A stretch of 64,000 bases of DNA, taken from contig SIJG01000062.1 in assembly GCA_023374025.1 (NCBI GenBank), forward strand, positions 319,488-383,487, given 5' to 3'. The notes beneath the pieces were generated by a model. That model saw only the letters and a program-made list of their open reading frames with translations, was not told the DNA's origin and searched no databases. The DNA comes from Heterodera schachtii (taxonomy: Eukaryota > Nematoda > Chromadorea > Rhabditida > Heteroderidae). The position numbers were made by a program, and so were the translations under genes. Shown here piece after piece: positions 12,046 through 23,920 of the stretch; the first letter of the stretch is position 1, and every line of letters begins with the position of its first letter.

Positions 12046-12787
12046 ATGTCTTCTTCCCCATCCGTCTCTGTGCTCGCCATCGTCGCAATTGTCTGTTTGA
12101 TGTGCCAATGTTGCTTTTCGGCACCGCGTATTAATAGTTTTTAATTTATTATTTTAATTTAATAATTTGTTGTTTTTCGACAGATCCGTGCTGTCCCGGC
12201 AGTCAAAAAGTGGTTTCACTGATGGCCAATTACGTTGGCACTTTCGCCCATTCCTTTTCCAAGTCATCGCTTTGTTCGGATGCCCAAAATGTTGCGGACG
12301 CATTGAAAGGCCAACTGATCGGCTGCTCGAATGGCGGTGATCGAACTCTTTTGGCCGAGATCGAAGCATCCCTTGCCACTCATTCTGCTGGTAATAACCA
12401 ATTAATGGACAATTGCCTAATAATTATTTATTTTTTTAAAAATCATTTTTAAATGTCTCTTCCCCCTTTTTGATGAGTGTGCCCTCAGCCTCGGCTTCGT
12501 CCGTGCCATGTTCGCCATTGCCGCCTCCGCTTCTTCCCATGCCAGCAACAACAGCGAATGGCAGACATTGAGTGCACAGTTTGGTCAGAAAGTCACTGAG
12601 ATTGACTCGAAATGTGCAGAGTTTGGCATTAGCATTGGCAAAGTGCCCATCGACGGCCCCAAAGGTAAAGCCAATTAAGAAAGCAATACCAAATCATTTA
12701 ATTTCTTAAGGTGTCCATGTCCAAAATGTGCCCAACTCGGAAAATGTGATTTCTATGCCTGGATTGGCCGGCTCACACACCCAATGA
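12046..12787 (+). pseudogene. Secreted-family copy A2, exon-3 acceptor lost
   Basis: Exons by homology: 12046-12127, 12184-12390, 12473-12664 and 12711-12787. Signal peptide, Cys-Cys core, Ala/Ser helix and short C-terminal exon are all present. As in A1, the acceptor before exon 3 is TTTTTG instead of TTTTAG, so exon 2 cannot be joined in frame to exon 3 by a normal splice. Because A1 and A2 share this change and both arm-B copies lack it, the two A copies were probably homogenised or derived from each other after the arm duplication. Confidence 0.7.
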
Positions 12788-12804
12788 ATGCTGAACAGAA
12801 ATAA

Positions 12805-13996
12805 TATTTTGTGAAGTTTGGATGATAAGCCGAGAAGATTATTATATTTTATATTTATGTGTGCAGTTGAACATGATGTAGTTAGTGAACACTCGTTTTT
12901 ATAAATAAATTAAAGCAATTTTTCACACATGCCAATTTTTTTATTATTTTTATTTTACAAAGACTTATTCGAAAGGGTGTTATGAATTTTTTGAAAAATC
13001 GAAATTTTCCAAGTCTCTGAATAACTTTTTTCCTTTTGAAGATAGAAATTCTAAATAAAAAGCATTAATTCTTTAAAATTTTCTCAATTTTAATAGCTTT
13101 ATTACACAAAAAAAATGACAGCAAAGAAATGAGTTATGCATTTTCAAAAATTAACTAAAATCCCAAGGGCCAAAAAAAATTAAAAAAAGTTTTAAAACTC
13201 CCAAACTTACAGAACAAATTCGTACTCACAAATCAGCAAAAAATATTTTCACCCCCTTTTTGGCCCGAAAAAATCCCGATAATTTTCTAGCAAAATGACA
13301 CCATATTCTGTCGAAAAAATAGTTAAAGAGAAACACAATCCCCGGACATTCCATTCCATTTCCAATAAAATTCCTTCTTCCCAAAAACAGGGCTATTAGA
13401 TGAAAATTTTCAAAATCAGCATTTTGGAAAATTTTATTCCAAATGAAAAAAAAAAAAATGTTTTTTACGGCACGCGTTTCCTAAAATTTTTTGTGGACAG
13501 GGGGCCGGTGACACCGCTAGGAAAATTTGAATGCAATTGTTAACAGATTTCACCAAAAATTGGTCAGTTTTGCGATTTTGAGCCAATTTATATGAAAAAT
13601 TGGCAAATTTTTAGTTATATTTCGTAAACTCTTTGGTAGCCGTTTTACATAGAAATGGCCATTTTTGTTGCGAATCTGTGAATGTGATAGTGAAATGCGT
13701 TCATACGATAGGCCATTAGTCATGTTTGTACATAAGCGAGAAGTACTGAAAATTTTTGAAATTTTTCAACAACATTTTGCTCAAAAGCATTTTTTCGCTA
13801 AAACCAATTCCTGATGAAATTGCTGCTTAATGATTCACTAAGAAATGCTTTGTTGACTTTTACACACATAATTAACGGATTTATTGAAAACTAACAAATT
13901 CTAATTCTTTTCAATTTTAAATAATTGCTATTTGTTAGATTAATGAATGATTAAATAATTTGGTATCATTTACATCGTTAGTATCAATTTCCTTTC
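12805..13996. other. Intergenic DNA inside arm A with dispersed-repeat fragment
   Basis: No exon seen. 13.44-13.64 kb is an inverted copy of the GC-rich-core dispersed repeat (CGGCGCC...CGGCACCGCCGG family). The counterpart in arm B (53.95-54.6 kb) has a shorter copy of the same repeat, so the insertion predates or recurs in both arms. Confidence 0.4.
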
Positions 13997-14288
13997 TCAA
14001 TACGGACATTTTGGCACACATTTTTTCGCTTTGTCGCGAAACAATCCCTTCACGCAGTCGCATGAACAGTCACAAAAGCGCGCAGTGCAAACCTCCGGCT
14101 TCGGATTGTCACAACTTGGCTCACATCCGTTGCAACTCCCTTGGCCCGGCTCCTCATTTTCGGGACACTAAAATTTGTTAATTTATTGAATTTATTATTT
14201 TTTCGTTACAAACTTTGCAACTTGGCTCATAAGCGGCAATAATTTGCACAACAAAAAGAGCAATAAACAAAAAAGGGATCTTGTTCAT
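13997..14288 (-). CDS. Secreted TIL-type protease inhibitor, copy A
   Basis: Exons 14288-14214 and 14167-13997, phase-0 intron, 81 aa. A signal peptide (MNKIPFLFIALFVVQIIAAY) precedes a Cys-rich domain with twelve cysteines. The pattern CPENEE...C-x2-C-x3-C...C-x3-C-x-C-x-C-x-C-VKGLF...KKCVPKC fits trypsin-inhibitor-like (TIL) domains. It is the mirror copy of the gene at 53656-53947 and nearly identical to it. Nematode TIL proteins usually block serine proteases outside the cell; the specificity here is not readable. Confidence 0.8.
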
Positions 14289-15279
14289 TTTAACTGAAAA
14301 ATAAATTAGTTAATTAAAATTTATATAAAGCTGAGATTAATTGGAATATTTAATTATGAAATGGCGACATTCAAAAGAATAAAAATGTAAAGTAAAAAAA
14401 TAAAATAATGATGGCAAATAATGAGTTTTATATGGAATGATTTGACACAAATTAAACTTGTTCTTTAGTCCAATTAATTATGATTTATTAAATGTCTTAT
14501 GAAAAACATCATTATGTCATAGGGAAAACGGGTGAGAGGAGCACAATTAATGGCCATGTTTTTAAGAAAAATTATTTAGTAAGGGAGCTAAAAAACAAAC
14601 GAAAATTAAAAGGGAATGCAATTAATTAACAAAGATTTTTAAATTGTTGATCGTAAATTGATTATGAAGGAAATAAGCGAATTAATATTTTAAAATTATA
14701 TTAAAAATGCAATTTAAATTCAAATATGAATTGAATTATTTATTCTTTTCATTTTCTGATGATAAAGTTGGTTGGCTTATTAGTGTTTTCCCAGTTCTTT
14801 CTTTGCACAGCCACGAGCAGCAAAATTATTATTTTTTTAATAGCAAATTGGAAAAAAAAATTTTTAAAATTAACCCGGGAACATTTATCTCATTTTTTAT
14901 CCTTTCTTTTATTTTCGATCAAATAACTTTATTTACAATTGCTATTTAAAACCCTAAACACCAACGGAATAAATAGCATTGAGCAGTCGGTGTTTTGCCG
15001 AATTTCCCCCTTTTGGAAAAAATCGTAAAACCGAACTTTTGATTTGCATTACGACGTATATAAATGACTTCTATTTTTAAAACATAGTCAAAATGTTGGA
15101 AAGAAAAAATTCATTTACGGTATTAAAGCCTTCAATTTAAAAAAAGAAAATCAAACCAACAAATCAATCAATAATAAAATGGTTAACTTAAATAAAAATT
15201 CTTTAAATATTTAATTTAAAATTTATCTTATTTTTTAAAATAATTTTTTTCACTCAAACAGTTATGCTGTTATTTTTTA

Positions 15280-16450
15280 CGGTTGATTTTTAGTGGAGTT
15301 GCACGGCATTGAGATCCAGACTGATTTTTGGTCGGAATCCCGGCTTTTTCGGACTCAGATCTCGATTTCGACATCGGTTTTCAAAAAACTCCAATCTCGA
15401 TCTTGACTTTTAAATCCGAATGGGAACTATAGATTGAAAATAACACACATTTCTAAGACTTGGTCTGACAATGAGCTTAAATTTAGGAAAAAGCATTTCT
15501 TTTGTTGTTATAATGGCCTAGTGGTGGTTAGTAGAGGTCAGGAGTGGAGCGCGACCGCGATCCACGACCGCGGCAAATTGAATCCGCGATGCGCCATCCG
15601 GCGCTCCAGCATGGTAGAGGTGGTGCTATGACGTTAGTCAAAACCATCATAATGGGCGTTAGTCAAAAACCATCAAATTAAAATATTTTTTGATATAACT
15701 TTGCTTAAAAGCAACTAAATTTTTAATTCTTGATATCATTAGATAGGTCTAAGTGTATACTATTAGCCTACAAAATTTCAAAAATTTTCGTTAAATTTCA
15801 AGAAAGTTATGAATAAAAATGTTCAAAAAAACTTAGTTTTTTTAGCTTCTCAGTTCATAACTTTTTTAAAAGTTAAAGAATTTTTTTAAAATTTTGCAGG
15901 ATAATAGAAAACAGTCCCAGCACCGTAGAGGTGTGCCGTGATTGAAAAAAACCTGTGCATCGTGAATCGTAACCGTAACCGTGATCCAAAAACCGTGAAA
16001 TTCACGGTTTTCATGATCGTGACCATGAATTTCAGAGTTGAGTTTTGCTGGATCTGCGGGATTAATCTCGAGGGACCCGCAAAAATTTTGAGTCCCAATC
16101 CCACAGCGGGATACGCAAATTTGATTTTTTGAAAATTTTAAAAGACAAAATTGCCAAATATTTTCTGAAAATATACAATAAATTTATTAAATTTTAACCA
16201 AATTTTCCTCTAAAAATTAATCGAAATTTGTTAAAATTTTCCCGGCGTTGCCTTCAGCCCGCCGGGTAGCCTCCACCTTATTAACTCAAAAAAATTAATT
16301 CAAAAGCGGTACTTGGTGATTTTTTTTTGACTCAATCTGTTAAGAAATCGATCAGTTCTTTCAAAAACTTTCCCGGCGGCGCCTGTCGGCACGCCTTACC
16401 CCCCTGTTTCCAAAAAAAAATTCTGAAAAACCGAGGCGGAAAAATTGATA
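15280..16450. repeat. Cluster of dispersed repeat fragments
   Basis: Contains a foldback piece at 15.64-15.91 kb, a stretch of repeated ACCGTGA/TCACGGT phrases at 15.93-16.04 kb (also seen at 27.98-28.08 kb), and two copies of the CCCGGCGGCGCC repeat near 16.24 and 16.37 kb. A hAT-like end, CAGGGATGGGCC, lies near 16556. No gene seen. Confidence 0.5.
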
Positions 16451-16851
16451 TGAAATATACATATAATCGTCAAATTTTATGGATTCATCCCATTTAAAAT
16501 TTGACCACTCCTTTCTTTTTTTGGGAGTTTTTTCCGGGCTCTACTGATTAAGCATCAGGGATGGGCCAAATCGGAAAATAAAATGCGAAACGCGAAATTT
16601 TTTCTACAACTGTTTTAAGTCAAAATCACAAAACAAAAATCAATTTAAGAAGCAATAAAATTTTAATTTGTTCATCAAACTGTGTATTTCTTTTACTTCT
16701 GCATTTTCCATGTCCTTTTGAATCCCTCTGATTTTTTGTTTTTTTTTTTATTTTTCATTTATGTTTATCCAGCTTCCTTAGAGGCATATGTCTATAAATC
16801 ATTCTCCACTTGTTTTTATTTATTTTTCAAGAAGATATTTACCAATTTAAT

Positions 16852-16983
16852 TTATTTGCGCTGGCGTTTGACACAAATGTTTAAGGTTGGCAAAATTATT
16901 TCATAATTTTGACGGCTAACATAGGCCATTCCCGGCTGATATGTATTGGCACAAACAAATAATTGCTTTATCAATTCTGTCAT
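16852..16983 (-). CDS. Short 43-aa ORF of unknown function
   Basis: A complete frame from ATG (16983-16981) to TAA (16854-16852), starting MTELIKQLFVCANTYQPG and ending in a basic tail (VKRQRK). It has varied composition, unlike the surrounding low-complexity AT-rich DNA. There is no signal peptide. It may be a real micro-protein or the remnant of one; no homologue recognised. Confidence 0.35.
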   Translation of the reverse strand: MTELIKQLFVCANTYQPGMAYVSRQNYEIILPTLNICVKRQRK

Positions 16984-17723
16984 TTTGGTTTTTAAAATAA
17001 TTATAAATTTATATACGCAAAGTTTCTTTTCATTTTTTTGAGTTTTATTAAATGAGCAAGCAATTGCTCAAAATTTGATGCAATTAGCAAAATCGTATTA
17101 TCACAAAAGGCTCCTAACTCTGCTGATTTATCAGCATTTTGCAGCTTTTCAAGGAGTTAATGATGGTTTTTTTGAGATGCTGATTTGCTGATTTTTGTAA
17201 AAAACCCTCAAAAATGGTTATGTAAGATTGCTACCAAAAATTCATGAGTTTTCAAATTTATGGCGACCTATTTGCCTTAATAAAATTCATTAAAAATTCC
17301 AAAAGTTTTCCGGCGTTGTTTTTACTGAAAATCTGGCTAACAAATTACACTTAAAATGTGAAAATTTTTCCCTGGCGCCCACCGGCGCTACCGGCCCTCT
17401 GTTCCCAAAGTTTTTTTTTTAAAACAAACCGCAAAAAACATTTTTTTTTTGCTTTTTTTAATAAAAACTTTACAAAATGGTGATTTTTATCGTCCAAATG
17501 TTGATTTTAAATCCTGACAAAAAACTTATGATTATTTTTTTTAAATTAAGTCCTGAAAGAAATATTATTGATTCTTTTCGCTGGCAAATATAATTATGCT
17601 TAATAATTATGCTTATCCGATTAATAAAATAGGAGATATCATTTTATGTTGTAGTATTCACTTAGAAATTTCTACATATTTATTAACGTTACGAATTTAA
17701 TAAAAGAAATAGGCAAAGTGTTC

Positions 17724-17793
17724 AGCATCGAGTGGGAATCGAACCACTCCACCACCCAATCTGTGGGCAGATTTACCATTGAGCTACCGAGGC
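17724..17793 (-). tRNA. tRNA-like sequence, possibly a pseudogene
   Basis: Read on the minus strand, it starts GCCTCGGTAGCTCAATGGTA (acceptor stem, D arm with A and B box character) and has GGTTCGATTCC, the T-loop / B-box signature, with a 3' strand that pairs with the acceptor. The anticodon arm does not fold cleanly: a 5-bp stem with loop ACAGATT is possible, but position 33 is not T. The length (about 69-70) is one or two short. The anticodon is therefore not assigned. Confidence 0.55.
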
Positions 17794-18173
17794 ACATAAG
17801 GTTACATGAGATTTGCGCTTTGGACATTTATGCCTATGTCAAATATCGGACTCAAACTTAAATTTTTTCAAGCCCTGATAGCCAAAGCAAGTATTAAAGT
17901 TAAGAAAGTACAGTCTTCTAGTATATTAGGACATTAATTCTGCTGTTTGAACCCAATTTTGGGTACCATTTCCAAATTTAAAAAAAAAGCCAACAAAAGG
18001 CCGGGCAAATTATAAAAATGCATGCGCAGCTAATTTGGCGGCATAAATGCCACAATATGAGCCAAAACTTAAAGGTCTAAAAACATAAATTTTTGTGTTA
18101 TGTGTGATATTTTCTTTTGTCAATTTTTATTATTTCAATTAATATATTTCTTAATCCCCTTAATAAGCTTATT

Positions 18174-21103
18174 ATGAAATTAATCATTTTGCTCTTATTT
18201 ATAAATGTTCTTCAATTCGGCGTTGGCACAGACAATCAAAAAGGGCCACGGATTATTTATCTGCAAGAGCCGACTGTTCACCAAATTTCTCCTCGTCAAT
18301 TCCGCAATTTTGTTATAGAAAATACCACAGATCCGGAATGGAAAGGTGAAAAATGTTTTTTTTTATTATATTTTATTTTAATTTTAAATTATTTAGCAAC
18401 AAAAAATGCAAATGAAGCATCATCATCTTCCATAAACATCCCAATTAACATTGATAGTGACAGCGATGATGATGATTATGATGGTTTTGACAGAAAAGAT
18501 GCATTAGGGACAGGAGGCCCATTGCTTTTGGACTTTTTCACCGGAAAGGCATATCAGCAAAATTTAAGCAGACAAAATCTTGGAGAAAGTTCATCAAGCA
18601 ATTTACTTGATATGTCAAATCAACCAAATAATTTGAATCAAATGATTTTGCCGGCTATACGAAATCAGCCAAGCAATTTTGATCAGACCAAGCAACGGAG
18701 TGTAAACTATAATTCTAATACGCTTATGCGAGTAAATCCAGCTAATAATTTGCCAGAAGTGATAGCTTCAGTAACCAATTCTCAACAGCTTACTAATCAG
18801 AACAATCTATCATTGACGGAAAACGCAACTGATCAGTCTGTAAGATCAAATCAAAACGATCAGCATGAAATTCAAGAAATATTTCATTTACCAATGAAAA
18901 ATCAACAAAACAATAAAAGAGCAGCAGCACCAAATTCACAACAAGAATTTGGATTTGATCTGGAGAAAGTGCCAAAAGCGAAAAAGGGTAAAGGTTTGGC
19001 AGAATGGTTGGGTCATAACATAGATCAAAAGCAGAAAATTGCTCCCGAAAATACACCTATTGAACAGCCAACTCCTGATCATATTAATTTGTCTTCGCAG
19101 ACAAACCAATTAAACAATTCGAATAATCCAACAAACAATAAAAATGTGATTGATTTATCTGAAAAAACTATAAGTATGAAGCAAACCAATGAAGTTGGTC
19201 CATTAAACTCAGTGGATAATTCTGATCAGCAAATGATGGGAAACGCTTTTGTTCAGCAAATCGCATCAGATCGGTCATGCCATTCGACCCAAGCTGACAA
19301 ATTATCTGATCAAATAACTTTTACAAACCAATTAGATCCGAACAATTTGGAAAATGCGTTCAATCCGTCCAATTTCATCAATTTTCAATTACCAGGGCAA
19401 CCTCAGACAAATAATTATAATCACTCTGAACAATCTCAACCAGTTACACAACAAATTAAAGATGCACAAACGCAAATAGTGCCAAAGCCTGACGGATTGT
19501 TAGGCTGGCTTTATCGCAATATGGACAACTCAGAAAATCATGACAATTCGTTTGACCAATCAAATTGTCCTAGCCAGAAAAATCAAACTAATTATTCCGC
19601 TGATACGTCAACAGATTTATTAGTGTTACCAAATAGAGTAAATCATTATAATCATTCAAATCCAATGATGACTTTAAGCCAACAAAATTACTATAATCAG
19701 GAAAACCCATCGACGATAACCAATCAATCAACTTACCATGATCAGGCAAACGCAATGGCTTTGGACAGTCAACCGATTTATGCTGATCAGGCAAACACAT
19801 TTGCATTGAACAATCCCTCAACTTTTTCTGATCAAACAAACTCATTGGCATTGAACAATCAATCAACTTATCCTGATCAGGCAAACACATTTGCATTGAA
19901 CAATCACTCAACTTTTTCTGATCAAACAAACTCATTGGCATTGAACAATCAATCAAATTATCCTGATCAGGCAAACACATTTGCATTGAACAATCACTCA
20001 ACTTTTTCTGATCAAACAAACTCATTGGCATTGAATAATCAATCAAATTATCCTGATCAGGCAAACACATTGGCATTGAACAATCAATCAAATTATCCTG
20101 ATCAGGCAAACACATTGGCATTGAACTATTCTGATCAGGCAAACACATTGGCATTGGGTAATCAATCTACTTATCCTGATCACTCACTTTTTATGGCAAA
20201 CCAAAACAATGAAGTTAACGGTCTTATTCCAACGATTGATTCTGATCAAGCTGATCAAACTGTTATGCAATCAAATGAAGGCTCCATGGGACAACAACTG
20301 CAGCAAAATGTGCAAGTTCAGCACGGAAATGTTCCGACAATGTTAAGCATTACAACGCCAGTGCCTGAACAACCATTCGATGGGACGCATTCAATGGTTT
20401 CTCAATATCGAATATTTTATACCCATTCTTTTTGGGGGATTTTTTGATTTTTTTAAAGAATATATTGGTAAAATGAGAAATTTCATTTAATTAATAAGCA
20501 GGGATCATTTTTTTGTGTAAGACAAATCGCGAAATATGAAAAAAAATATGTATAAAAATGCTAAAATATGTAAGAAATATGTACAAAAAACCCAAAATAT
20601 TTACTAAAATATGTAAATAAAAATTTTTTAATGGTTATTTTTTTGGGAAAAAATTCCTCGTAAATGGTGAAATAGCGGACAATAGGCACAAAAAGCCATA
20701 AAATAGGCTTAGAATCACTTTTTAGTATTTTAATTAACTTTTGATATCTCCTTTTTGAAAAAATCGATTTTTTAGGGATACATTTTCAAAAAATTTTTTT
20801 AATTTTTTACAAAAAATTCCTAAATTTCATAAAAAAAATTTCTATGAATTCTCAAAAAATGAAAAAAATGAAAATATGTACGAAACATTGAAAAATTTTC
20901 CAACTGTTTAGACCATGGTGAATCCAGAAAAAATATGTATTTACATAAAAAATGATCCCTGTTAAAAAGAAATTAAAAATCAAAATATAAATTCAGAACC
21001 TTAACATCAAATCAAATAACCGTGGCCAAAAGCGGCCATTTGAGGAACCCAGCACATCATCATCAGTTGACAATCTAAATGGTTCAGGAAATGAATTGGG
21101 TTG
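18174..21103 (+). CDS. Secreted Asn/Gln-rich repeat protein (3' end open)
   Basis: Exons 18174-18345, 18397-20396 and 20997-21103 join in phase; more 3' exons are likely. The signal peptide starts MKLIILLLFINVLQFGVGT. Then come an acidic Asp/Ser stretch, two similar motifs (GLAEWLGHNID and GLLGWLYRNMD), and from about 19740 to 20175 a run of roughly ten 15-residue units of the type DQANTFALNNQSTYP. Units alternate FALNN and SLALNN, giving a 90-bp higher-order repeat. The first intron is only 51 nt and stop-free, so retention would add 17 residues without shifting frame. The ATG at 18174 is preferred over the upstream TTG because the signal peptide begins there. The second intron holds a hAT-like MITE. 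Function unknown. Confidence 0.75.
19740..20175 (+). repeat. 45-bp / 90-bp coding tandem repeat
   Basis: About ten imperfect 45-bp units encode the 15-residue repeat. Adjacent pairs are more alike at 90-bp spacing than neighbours are, showing higher-order amplification. Almost every unit starts with [TC]CTGATCA, so TGATCA recurs each 45 bp. One unit is shortened to 11 residues. Confidence 0.85.
20499..20961. mobile_element. hAT-like MITE
   Basis: 463 bp with 15-bp terminal inverted repeats CAGGGATCATTTTTT. The flanking 8-mers TTAATAAG and TTAAAAAG match at 7 of 8. The interior is A/T-rich with repeated AAATATGTA. It lies in an intron of the Asn/Gln-rich gene. Confidence 0.75.
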
Positions 21104-21682
21104 GTAAAGAGGGGGGGGGGGGGGGGGGGGGACGGCAGCAATTTGCGATGTTCGACCCGTCCAAGTTTTCTTTTACAAACTCGGCAAAAGTATTGCAGCA
21201 AAAAAATTTTTTCTCAAACAACAATTTTTCAACATGTTTCTGGGCGTGTAAAATGTTTCTGTAGAAAATTTGCAAAAATCTATTCGAATTAGACAAGACG
21301 TCAAAAAGTATCCTAGGGCAACACAAATTGACCCAACATTATTAATTGGCGTTTAAAATTGGTTTTTTTTCTAAAGGTATCCTCTTGTAAAATTTCAAAA
21401 TTTTATTCAGTATAAAATTTTTATCTTTGCATAACAGATAAATTTAAAAAAAAATGAAAGAATAAAAGTTTCTGAGATTTTTCAGGAGGATAATCCCTCT
21501 TTTACATTACTTGGTTAGAATTAATAATTTTTAATATGCCATTTTCTTGTAAAATTTTGATTAAAATTAATAATTTTTAATATGCCATTTTCTTGTAAAA
21601 TTTTGATTAAAATTTAAAATCTCTTCAAAATACAAAATAGAATTATATAAATTTTTTCAAATTTATTTATTTCCCCATTTTC
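21104..21682. other. Intergenic/intronic low-complexity DNA
   Basis: Holds an 18-base G-run at about 21112-21130 and a tandem duplication of about 60 bp at 21520-21615 (units containing TTTTTAATATGCCATTTTC). A further exon of the preceding gene may start after the TTTTTCAG near 21487. Confidence 0.4.
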
Positions 21683-22366
21683 GTGTCCGTTGTTCTGCAT
21701 CTGTTCGAACTGAGCCTCTCAGCACTTGGCATTCTGCCCGTTTACATTGAAAAACCATTGGCACTGGTCATTGAAGGCGCGCCAATGGACTCGCCAGACG
21801 TTCAATGGCAATTTGAATTGTTGACAAAAATATTACGCCAAATGGATGCCAAAATGGTGGAAGAGCGGATTAAAGAGCAAATGTTTAAGGATGAAAAGGT
21901 CAAAAATGACAATTTATTACGCCATATTTTTAAAAAAATCCAAAAGCAAGCCAAAGACATGTTTGGACACCCTTTATTTGAGTAAGTTTTTTGTTGGAAA
22001 TCCCTATTTTTCAAAATAATGACAAAAACATAATTACAAATTTAAAATTAAATTATAAAAACATTTTTTAGAAACCAATCAAATGAAACTGACAATGAGA
22101 AGAAAAATAATACTCATGCAGAAATTCTGTTCTTTTTTATGCATCTTTACAATAAAATGGTCAAATTATTAAAAGGCGAACACTACGGGAACAATAAAAA
22201 TGCTGTAAATACATACTTTTTAAATTTAATCATTGAATTAATAAATTATTTAAAAAATGCATTTAAGGAAGATTTGCGAGTGGCGCTTCATAAATGGATT
22301 AAAGCGGCCAAAGAGCGAGTTGGCATTGAGTTTCAACAATTTTTCAAGAAAAATGTTACGATGTGA
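21683..22366 (+). CDS. Helical hypothetical protein (5' end open)
   Basis: Exons 21683-21981 (ending GA|GTAAGT, phase 2) and 22072-22366 join in frame over a short intron with acceptor TTTTTTAG. The combined product is about 197 aa, lysine-rich and helical, with two similar hydrophobic/charged halves. No ATG opens the first exon: the frame is already open at the GTG at 21683, and the hydrophobic start (SVVLHLFELSLSALGIL) may continue an upstream signal-peptide exon. Ends VTM-stop. No family recognised. Confidence 0.5.
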
Positions 22367-22825
22367 GCAGGAAAATATTTGTATAGAAAAACATTGTGAT
22401 ATGTACAATAATTGTTTCTTTTGGCGATTATGTAACAATAAAAATGTACATACGAAATGGTATTTTTCGAAAATTTATTTTCTTTATTATGCAATTCATA
22501 TATTTTATATTTATATAATGTAAAAAGCATCGTCTGACAAAAGAAAAATGGAGAACAAAAGTTTGTTTTAATCATAACATAAATTATTTATGCTTATGAA
22601 AGTATGGACAAAAGACAATCGTTCATCATCAGTGGACACTTTGTCAGCAGAGCCTAATTGAATTTTTATTGTAATTATTATTATTATGATTTTTATTCGG
22701 ATAAAAATTGGGAATGTCACTCAAATTAAATTGAAATTTAAAATAAACCATTTTTTTGTTAATACTTTTATGACTTAAGAATTTGAAATTTCCACTTTCA
22801 TAAAAATTTCTTTTTAATTACCAAT

Positions 22826-23149
22826 TTAGCCACGATTTTGTTGGTGCGCTAATGGTTGATGCTGCAATTTTTTGTTGTTGCTCACGTGGGCAGCAGCAGC
22901 AGCTTCAATTCTTTTTGGCGCAAGTGTCACAAAGCCAACAATTGGAACGGGGATTTTGACCGGGGGCAGTGTGGGAAGAATAACCACGAACTGCTTGTTA
23001 TTGTTGTTGTTGTTGGTTGTTTTGAGCATGGCATTTTTGTTGGAGCTGCTCCCATTGTTGTTTCTGATCGGCGCAGTGATCAAACGCTTTTGCGGGTGTT
23101 GCGGACGATGACGGTTTATTCTGGTGTCAAAAAAAGTGAAACCGATGGT
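22826..23149 (-). CDS. 3' exon of an Asn-rich hypothetical
   Basis: Open on the minus strand from a TTAG acceptor (23150-23151) to a stop at 22826. It contains a six-Asn run, the segment FVVILPTLPPVKIPVPIVGF and a six-Ala run with a His/Gln tail. The opposite-strand frame (Leu-run) is the shadow. Upstream exon not identified. Confidence 0.4.
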   Translation of the reverse strand, partial: TIGFTFFDTRINRHRPQHPQKRLITAPIRNNNGSSSNKNAMLKTTNNNNNNKQFVVILPTLPPVKIPVPIVGFVTLAPKRIEAAAAAHVSNNKKLQHQPLAHQQNRG

Positions 23150-23777
23150 CTAATTAAATTAATTTAAATAAATTACTGTCCAACCAATGAGCATCAACAG
23201 TTCCTTTGGCCATACCTTTTTGTTCCTCAAACAAACATTCTTGGTATCAAACGAAAGTGTGAAGTCTCGGAAATGTAAGAAAAAAAAAGTTATGGCCAAA
23301 GAAACTTAGGATAGTCACTGATTGGACGCGTAAACGGGAATATAAGCAAAAAGTGACACACTGGTCTAATAATAATAATGTGTTGATTGGATCCAATTGT
23401 AAAATATTTTCTTGTTTTTTTTAAATGGATGAAAAGAATTCTTAGAAAAAGTTGAAAGGCACAAAATAACTGATGTAAAAATTGAAGTTCTTTTTCAATT
23501 TTATTTAAAAGAATAGAATTATGCATATCTATTTCAATTTGTGTATATTCTCGCAGACATTTAAATATTATAATTGGATGGCAATTTTTAGAAATTTTTT
23601 CTGCGAACTTATTTCATTGCGATAAGAAAATGAAAAACACATTTTTAGATGGTTTAAAGAAACGACGAAAAGATTTTCAAAAACCCAATCTAAATTTTAT
23701 TCTAAAATTTTATTTTTTCTTTACCTAATTCTATTTTTGAAGTTTTCCTCTTTTCGAATAAGAATTTTTGTATTAAT

Positions 23778-23897
23778 TACCGTAAATCCGCTATTTGAAT
23801 GCCCGGGCATTCTATTGTTCAACCCCTCCCAAAACGGGCATTTAATTGGAGGGGGCATTCTACCAGAGAGGGGCATTCAAATAGCGGATTTACGGTA
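23778..23897. mobile_element. 120-bp MITE with perfect terminal inverted repeats
   Basis: The ends are TACCGTAAATCCGCTATTTG...CCC and its exact inverse, a 27-bp terminal repeat, bounded by TA. The middle repeats GGGCATT and GGGGGCAT motifs. A compact non-autonomous element of mariner/Tc-like size and TA end. Confidence 0.85.
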
Positions 23898-23920
23898 TGT
23901 GTTTTTGGCTATCTTTGCTG

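Larger units (their letters stand above)
10900..15000. repeat. Arm A of a large inverted duplication
   Basis: This segment matches the reverse complement of about 53.03-56.65 kb almost along its full length. It includes two secreted-family copies, the 368-bp promoter between them, the TIL gene, and about 700 bp of non-coding DNA beyond it (for example GAATTAATATTTTAAAATTA at 14.68 kb and its inverse at 53.26 kb). The gene order is exactly mirrored. Some blocks are arm-specific, so the duplication is not brand new. Confidence 0.9.

Noticed and set aside
15434..15631. 65-aa plus-strand ORF in GC-richer DNA
   Set aside because: It runs through repeat phrases (GCGACCGCGATCC type) and has no splice or homology support.
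19588..20154. 188-aa minus-strand repeat ORF
   Set aside because: Antisense shadow of the DQ-repeat coding array; the plus strand has the signal peptide and splice sites.
22856..23167. Leu-rich plus-strand ORFs
   Set aside because: Leu run is the complement of an Asn-rich coding run on the minus strand, where the frame also has an acceptor.
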